DNA of 64,000 nucleotides from Poriferisphaera corsica (GTDB lineage Bacteria; Planctomycetota; Phycisphaerae; Phycisphaerales; Phycisphaeraceae). Positions 59,804-64,000 of this stretch are shown here, piece after piece. Numbering within the stretch: the first letter of the stretch is position 1; each line of letters starts with the position of its first letter. The stretch lies in assembly GCF_007747445.1 (NCBI RefSeq), contig NZ_CP036425.1:434001-498000 (forward strand). Reading direction: 5' to 3'. Both the position numbers and the translations under genes were made by a program. The notes under the pieces are model-generated. The model saw only the letters and a program-made list of their open reading frames with translations. It did no database searches and was not told where the DNA came from.

Positions 59804-61704
59804 TGCCTGGCTTCTATGTTCTAAGTTCAAGTTTGCTATTTTTCCTGTTTGTGCCGCTTGTTGTGATGTATTTCCTGAAGATGAGGCGACAGCAAGTTGA
59901 AGTCCCATCATTGGTGTTGTGGCGAAAGGTGTTGGCTGATCAGCGGGTTAACAGTCCGTTTCAGCGTTTTAAAAAGCATTTATTGCTATTGCTACAATTG
60001 TTGTTGCTGGCTGTCCTGATATTGGCAGCGATGCAGCCATATATCGAGGGGGATCGGGCTAGTTTTAAGAACGTACCTATTCTGATTGATCATTCGGCAA
60101 GTATGGGGGCTCGTTCATATGATGGTAGTCAAACGCGGCTAGAAGAAATGGTCGAAAAGGTTGAGCGTATTATTGATAATCTGCAGACTGATCAACGGGT
60201 TTGCCTGATCGCGTTTGCGGATTCTGCGCGTAAGCTGACTGATTTTACTAATAACAAACGATTACTTTTAGCAGAGTTGGAGAAGCTTACTGTTTGGGAT
60301 GTTGAGAGCGAAGTTGAAGATGCGATTCGAATGGTAGAAGCGATGCGTCAGCGTGAGAAGTTTGATCGTGTTCTTATGTATACCGATGGCAATGTGCCAG
60401 AACAGGTGAAGGTTAAGGTGTCTTTCGATCTTAATTTACATCGAGTTGATCGAGGCGGGATGAATGTTGGATTGACCGCACTGAGTGCAAAGCAAAATGA
60501 GGATGGAGAATGGGAGATTTTTGCCAATATTGAATCCAGTGGATCTGGAACAATGACGGGTGAAATGAAGGTGATGCTTGGGGGTGAATTGATCGTCAAG
60601 CAGGCGTATTCAGTTGCGGCGAATGAGCCTGATCGCGTGACCATTGGATTGCCTGTTATTGAAGATGGGCTTGTTGAAGTTGTGTTGATACCCGATGGTT
60701 TTGATTCTTTGGATGCTGATAATAAAGCGTACTTAGCGATCAAGCCAACGCGAAATCTTGTAGTGGGTGTAAGTGAAGGCTTGGATGTGATGTCACGAGC
60801 TATGCGCCGATTAGATGATGTAGAGTTTCATGTGATTGATGGCCGTGAAGCGATTCAGCCCCGTTATGATCTAGCGGTGTTAAGTGCAGTTGATCGTAGG
60901 GAAGAGATTAATGCTGATGTGACGGTCATTATGGGCGGGATACCGAAATCATTGCATGGATTACTGAAAATTACGGGTGAAGATGATGGGGATTATGTTG
61001 CAGCTTCGATGAAGCAATCAGAGTTATTACGCCATATCTATCTGGAAAGTGCGGTGTTTGTAAACCGTGTTCGGTATGGCTCATATGAAAACGGTGAGTC
61101 AGTACGGGAAGAGGACCTTGAGGAGCGTGGCTGGGAAGTTTTGGCAGATGGTAGTGAGGCGCCTCTGGTATTACGGGCGCGCCTTCAGGGTAAGCTGATA
61201 TATGCCATGCTATTTGATATGTCGGACTCAACATTACCTTTTACGCCGACGCCGCCAATGATTGCTGAAAATCTTAAGCAGATCGCTAAGTATCGAGCTG
61301 GGTTGCTTGAATTGAATGGCCAAAAAACAGGTGTTCTCGATGCGATCCATCTTCTGGATAAAGAGCGCAGCTACACCGTCGCGGGGCCGAAGAATGTCGT
61401 TGTGTCTTCAGAGACAGATGTTAGTGGTACTCTCTCTGGAGTTGAAGCGAAATACTCCGGGATGTATCAGCTTAGAGGATCAAATCGGTTGTTGGGCGCA
61501 AGTTTATTAAGTGAGAAAGAAACAAACCTGTCTATCGTTGATACGATTCGTTTTGAAGAGCATGATGCGATCGCCGTTACGAAAGATGTCGTAATCGATA
61601 AGCCGATATGGTATTGGTTTGCGATTGCCGGATTGGCATTCCTGATTATTGAATGGTGGTTTTATCAACGAAAGCCAGGTGGCTGGTCACGTCAGCTTGG
61701 GTAA
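59800..61704 (+). CDS. BatA-type VWA membrane protein
   Basis: 634 residues from ATG 59800, overlapping the DUF58 stop (ATGA). N-terminal BatA domain: helix SSSLLFFLFVPLVVMYFLK, then RRQQVEVPSLVLWRKVLADQ and helix HLLLLLQLLLLAVLILAAM. VWA domain with MIDAS DHSAS (VPILIDHSASMGA), CLIAFADSARKLTDFT and YTDGNV. The rest lies outside the cytoplasm, and a C-terminal helix (WYWFAIAGLAFLIIEWWF) with a basic end completes the Bat layout. It works with MoxR, probably in envelope homeostasis. It is the last gene of the run. Confidence 0.87.
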   Translation: MMPGFYVLSSSLLFFLFVPLVVMYFLKMRRQQVEVPSLVLWRKVLADQRVNSPFQRFKKHLLLLLQLLLLAVLILAAMQPYIEGDRASFKNVPILIDHSASMGARSYDGSQTRLEEMVEKVERIIDNLQTDQRVCLIAFADSARKLTDFTNNKRLLLAELEKLTVWDVESEVEDAIRMVEAMRQREKFDRVLMYTDGNVPEQVKVKVSFDLNLHRVDRGGMNVGLTALSAKQNEDGEWEIFANIESSGSGTMTGEMKVMLGGELIVKQAYSVAANEPDRVTIGLPVIEDGLVEVVLIPDGFDSLDADNKAYLAIKPTRNLVVGVSEGLDVMSRAMRRLDDVEFHVIDGREAIQPRYDLAVLSAVDRREEINADVTVIMGGIPKSLHGLLKITGEDDGDYVAASMKQSELLRHIYLESAVFVNRVRYGSYENGESVREEDLEERGWEVLADGSEAPLVLRARLQGKLIYAMLFDMSDSTLPFTPTPPMIAENLKQIAKYRAGLLELNGQKTGVLDAIHLLDKERSYTVAGPKNVVVSSETDVSGTLSGVEAKYSGMYQLRGSNRLLGASLLSEKETNLSIVDTIRFEEHDAIAVTKDVVIDKPIWYWFAIAGLAFLIIEWWFYQRKPGGWSRQLG

Positions 61705-61740
61705 TTAGGACATATTGTCCATCGAAATAGTACATAAATA

Positions 61741-61768
61741 AACGATCGCATTCGTGCGATCGTTTTTG
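61741..61768. terminator. Bidirectional terminator
   Basis: A 10-bp perfect stem (61741-61750 with 61755-61764) with TTCG loop; T run on the plus strand and a U-rich tail on the minus strand, between two convergent genes. Confidence 0.85.
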
Positions 61769-61785
61769 TGCTAATTTGAATACCA

Positions 61786-62964
61786 TTAATAAATAATGGA
61801 GGGGATGCTGTCATCTTTAAGAAGATCGTTGAGTGTGCGTTTTTCCTGAGTAAGAATGAGGCGATTGACTTCTTCAGTACTAAGTGTTTGGGTATGGCTA
61901 TCGGCGTAAGTGATGGAGATCATTTCATCACCGGGCTTAGGCGCTTGGATATAACAAATAATATCACTGGCTAGATTGATTGATGGGTTATGTATTGCGA
62001 GGTAGATCGTGTCTGTGTTAGATGCTGTCATATCCATGTAACGGTTGTGAAGTGATTTTGATGACGTTGATTCTAGGGCAGAAGTGGTTGTGTCATCAGG
62101 CTGTTTTGTGAGCATGATTTGCGGGGTTTGATAGTTATCATCGCTGATAACGGTTGTTGCTTTGATGTTTGGTTCTTTGTTGCCGATACCAATGAGCCCG
62201 ATTGCAGCTAAGCCAATCACAAATCCTCCGACAACTGTCAGAGAAGTTTTCACCCAAATACCTGATGTTGCAGCGGCTACAGAGGCTGTAGCTGCTGATG
62301 ATGTTGTCGAGGAGAAAAGTGACAGTTTGCCAAGTTGTGTGGCCAAAGTTAATGGAACCGCTTGAGCTTCGTATTGTGTGAGAAGAATTAATAATGGTGA
62401 TATTGACATGACGATGCCACGAGATTGCAACTTCTTACGTAATTCTTCAATTGCATGCTTCATACGCCGGGACATGGTTGCGGGGGAGAGATGATGTGTT
62501 TCAGAAAGTTCCCGTTGCGATTTGCCCATCAGGAAGTGATCAATCAGAATGATGCGCATTTCCTCAGGCATGTCTGCGATCGTTTGATCGAGTTGTGGGA
62601 AAACGTCCGCCCATTCAGCTGGTGTTAAGTTTCGCTTTCGTTCCAACTCAGCTTGATACGCTTGCTCACGCGAGCGGCGAGCTGTATTGGAGCGAAGCAT
62701 ATCCAAACAAAGATGGGTAGCTGCTCGATGAAGCCAGGCCGGCAGACAGCGAGAAACCTGCTCGGGTTTTCGCATCAGCCGATAAAATGTTTCTTGGGTC
62801 GCGTCTTCTGCAAGAGAGCGATCCGTGAGAACTCGTGAACAGGTATTGTAAACCAGCGCGGAGTATCGCCGCATGATTGCATCGAACGCTTGTGCGTCCC
62901 CTTTCTCGCGGTAAAGTGCGAGCAACTCCAAGTCAGCGGTATTATCGGCTTGAGTACTTGTCAT
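61786..62964 (-). CDS. ECF sigma factor fused to a membrane and extracytoplasmic domain
   Basis: 392 residues from ATG 62964. Sigma region 2 (SALVYNTCSRVLTDRSLAED and ATQETFYRLM) and region 4 (LIDHFLMGKSQRELSETHHL, SPATMSRRMKHAIEELRKKL) occupy residues 1-190. A hydrophobic linker, a helix at about 243-265 (SLTVVGGFVIGLAAIGLIGI) and about 125 outside residues follow. The sigma is therefore tethered to the membrane, with a possible sensing or regulatory tail in the same chain. No anti-sigma gene is adjacent. The external part has no recognised domain. Confidence 0.85.
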   Translation of the reverse strand: MTSTQADNTADLELLALYREKGDAQAFDAIMRRYSALVYNTCSRVLTDRSLAEDATQETFYRLMRKPEQVSRCLPAWLHRAATHLCLDMLRSNTARRSREQAYQAELERKRNLTPAEWADVFPQLDQTIADMPEEMRIILIDHFLMGKSQRELSETHHLSPATMSRRMKHAIEELRKKLQSRGIVMSISPLLILLTQYEAQAVPLTLATQLGKLSLFSSTTSSAATASVAAATSGIWVKTSLTVVGGFVIGLAAIGLIGIGNKEPNIKATTVISDDNYQTPQIMLTKQPDDTTTSALESTSSKSLHNRYMDMTASNTDTIYLAIHNPSINLASDIICYIQAPKPGDEMISITYADSHTQTLSTEEVNRLILTQEKRTLNDLLKDDSIPSIIY

Positions 62965-63185
62965 GTTAATTCTCGTTCTATGACGCCTGTCTGTGTCCTG
63001 TGAGTGATGCCCTTTGCGCATGCGAGCTGTCTAGGCTTAGTTTACACGATGTGGCTATTAATAAAGACGGAGTACTCAATAAACCGTTTCATATTAATAG
63101 AGATATGAGTTTGATTTCGCCTACCGGTATTTGTGCCGTATTGCACGGCAGGTAGCTATAACCAATTGTATATTAAGAGGTAACG

Positions 63186-64000
63186 TTGAAGATACTCGTC
63201 ACTGGGGCCACAGGTTATATTGGTGGAAGGCTGGTGCCTAAGCTATTGGCTGCAGGGCACCAAGTGCGCATATTGGTGCGTGATGCTTCACGCATTTCGG
63301 AGAGAGATTGGACAGATCAAGTTGAAATTGCAGAGGGTAATCTGTTTGATCGAGAAAGTATGACCCAAGCACTGACAGGCATCGAAGCGGCTTATTATTT
63401 AGTTCATTCGATGTGGGAGGGTAAAGGTTTTGAAACCAAAGATCGTGAGGCCGCTAATCTTTTTGTTTCGATATGTCAGGAACAGATTGAGCAAGGGGCG
63501 AATCAACTCACACATATTGTGTATCTAGGCGGGTTACAACCTGCGCCCGATCGGCAATCACGATTGCCCGTTGTCGTGAGTCGGCATCTGCAAAGTCGTG
63601 CTGAGGTAGGACAGATTTTGCGTGATGGATTGCCAGATCTCGTGACAGAATTTCGTGCTGGCCCTGTTATTGGTTCTGGCAGTGCATCTTTTGAGATGGT
63701 TCGTTATCTTACCGAGCGTCTTCCTGTTATGGTCGCACCACGATGGATATCCAATCCTGTACATCCAATCAGCATTCGAAACATTCTTGATTATCTAGTT
63801 GCAGCAGTGGCATGTGAACCTGTTGGTATTGTAGATGTCGGTGCAGATCGCCTCACCTTTAAGCAGATGATGAATATCTATGCGAAAGTTAGAGGATTGC
63901 GCCGTATTATCATCCCTGTTCCTGTTCTAACACCTGGGCTTGCATCTCATTGGGTTGGTCTGGTCACTCCTATCCCCAATAAACTTGCAAGACCATTGAT
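63186..64000 (+). CDS. NAD(P)-binding SDR / NmrA-like protein, 3' truncated by window end
   Basis: A TTG at 63186 with AGAGG upstream begins MKILVTGATGYIGGRLVPKL, the Rossmann dinucleotide motif GxxGxxG. The frame stays open for 271 codons to the window end. LVPKLLAAGHQVRILVRDAS, YYLVHSMWEGK and HIVYLGGLQPAPD, with TEFRAGPVIGSGS later, are typical of atypical short-chain dehydrogenases of the NmrA or complex I NDUFA9-like group. Bacterial members often carry a DUF2867 domain after this point, which would lie outside the window. It probably acts on, or senses, NAD(P)H. Confidence 0.85.
   Translation, partial: MKILVTGATGYIGGRLVPKLLAAGHQVRILVRDASRISERDWTDQVEIAEGNLFDRESMTQALTGIEAAYYLVHSMWEGKGFETKDREAANLFVSICQEQIEQGANQLTHIVYLGGLQPAPDRQSRLPVVVSRHLQSRAEVGQILRDGLPDLVTEFRAGPVIGSGSASFEMVRYLTERLPVMVAPRWISNPVHPISIRNILDYLVAAVACEPVGIVDVGADRLTFKQMMNIYAKVRGLRRIIIPVPVLTPGLASHWVGLVTPIPNKLARPL

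Noticed and set aside
1-64000. tRNA, rRNA, insertion sequences, CRISPR arrays, phage or toxin-antitoxin genes
   Set aside because: None recognised; regularly spaced repeats in the autotransporter are coding repeats, not CRISPR.

Overview
The window looks like a chromosomal segment of a planctomycete, most likely from class Phycisphaerae. The clues are PEP-CTERM proteins ending in VPEPASLALLGLGSLALLRRR-type tails, a prepilin-like protein with the H-x(9-10)-DG ending common in this phylum, a zinc-ribbon membrane protein, lpxI, ECF sigma factors with membrane extensions, and a MoxR/DUF58/BatA gene set. No rRNA, tRNA, insertion sequence or CRISPR array was found. The taxonomic call is an inference from gene families.

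Layout. 1-5.0 kb: minus-strand secreted proteins, including three related PEP-CTERM proteins with a pseudopilin gene among them, several with their own hairpin terminator. 5.2-13.3 kb: metallophosphoesterase, Cu/Zn superoxide dismutase, mtnA, an ECF sigma/anti-sigma pair, a Cache chemoreceptor and a QueC-like protein. 13.4-19.3 kb: a 1979-residue autotransporter with a Fur-box-like site upstream. 19.6-31.0 kb: an AT-richer stretch with a GATase, a NifX-like protein, a YwiC-like protein, an SLC13 transporter, a broken chemoreceptor, a LOG-like protein and a proline-catabolism/sugar-porter cluster. 31.3-44 kb: lexA, three tandem GyrI-like proteins, lpxI, glycogen-synthase-like glycosyltransferase, DNA glycosylase, methyltransferases and small proteins. 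44.1-47.1 kb: GH38 alpha-mannosidase. 47.6-61.7 kb: a long co-directional run with a Gln/Gly-rich membrane protein, an iron-type ABC transporter, an NHL-repeat lipoprotein, and the VWA-MoxR-DUF58-BatA module. 61.8-64 kb: a membrane-anchored ECF sigma factor and the start of an NAD(P)-binding SDR protein.

Base composition of the top strand changes in blocks regardless of gene direction: G-rich at 1-19 kb, balanced at 19.6-30.4 kb, C-rich from about 30.4 to 44.57 kb, then abruptly G-rich to about 58 kb. The last switch falls inside the intact alpha-mannosidase gene. Four copies of a hairpin repeat with compensatory stem changes lie in intergenic gaps.

Genes that appear to work together: putA-type proline dehydrogenase, P5C dehydrogenase and transporter (overlapping genes); ECF sigma with anti-sigma (ATGA overlap); ABC binding protein, permease and ATPase; and VWA, MoxR, DUF58 and BatA. 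No single gene set is clearly a new system. The best leads are the skew switch, the hairpin repeat family, the PEP-CTERM paralog cluster with a shared upstream element, the cysteine-free superoxide dismutase, and the LexA-linked triplet of stand-alone effector-binding domains.
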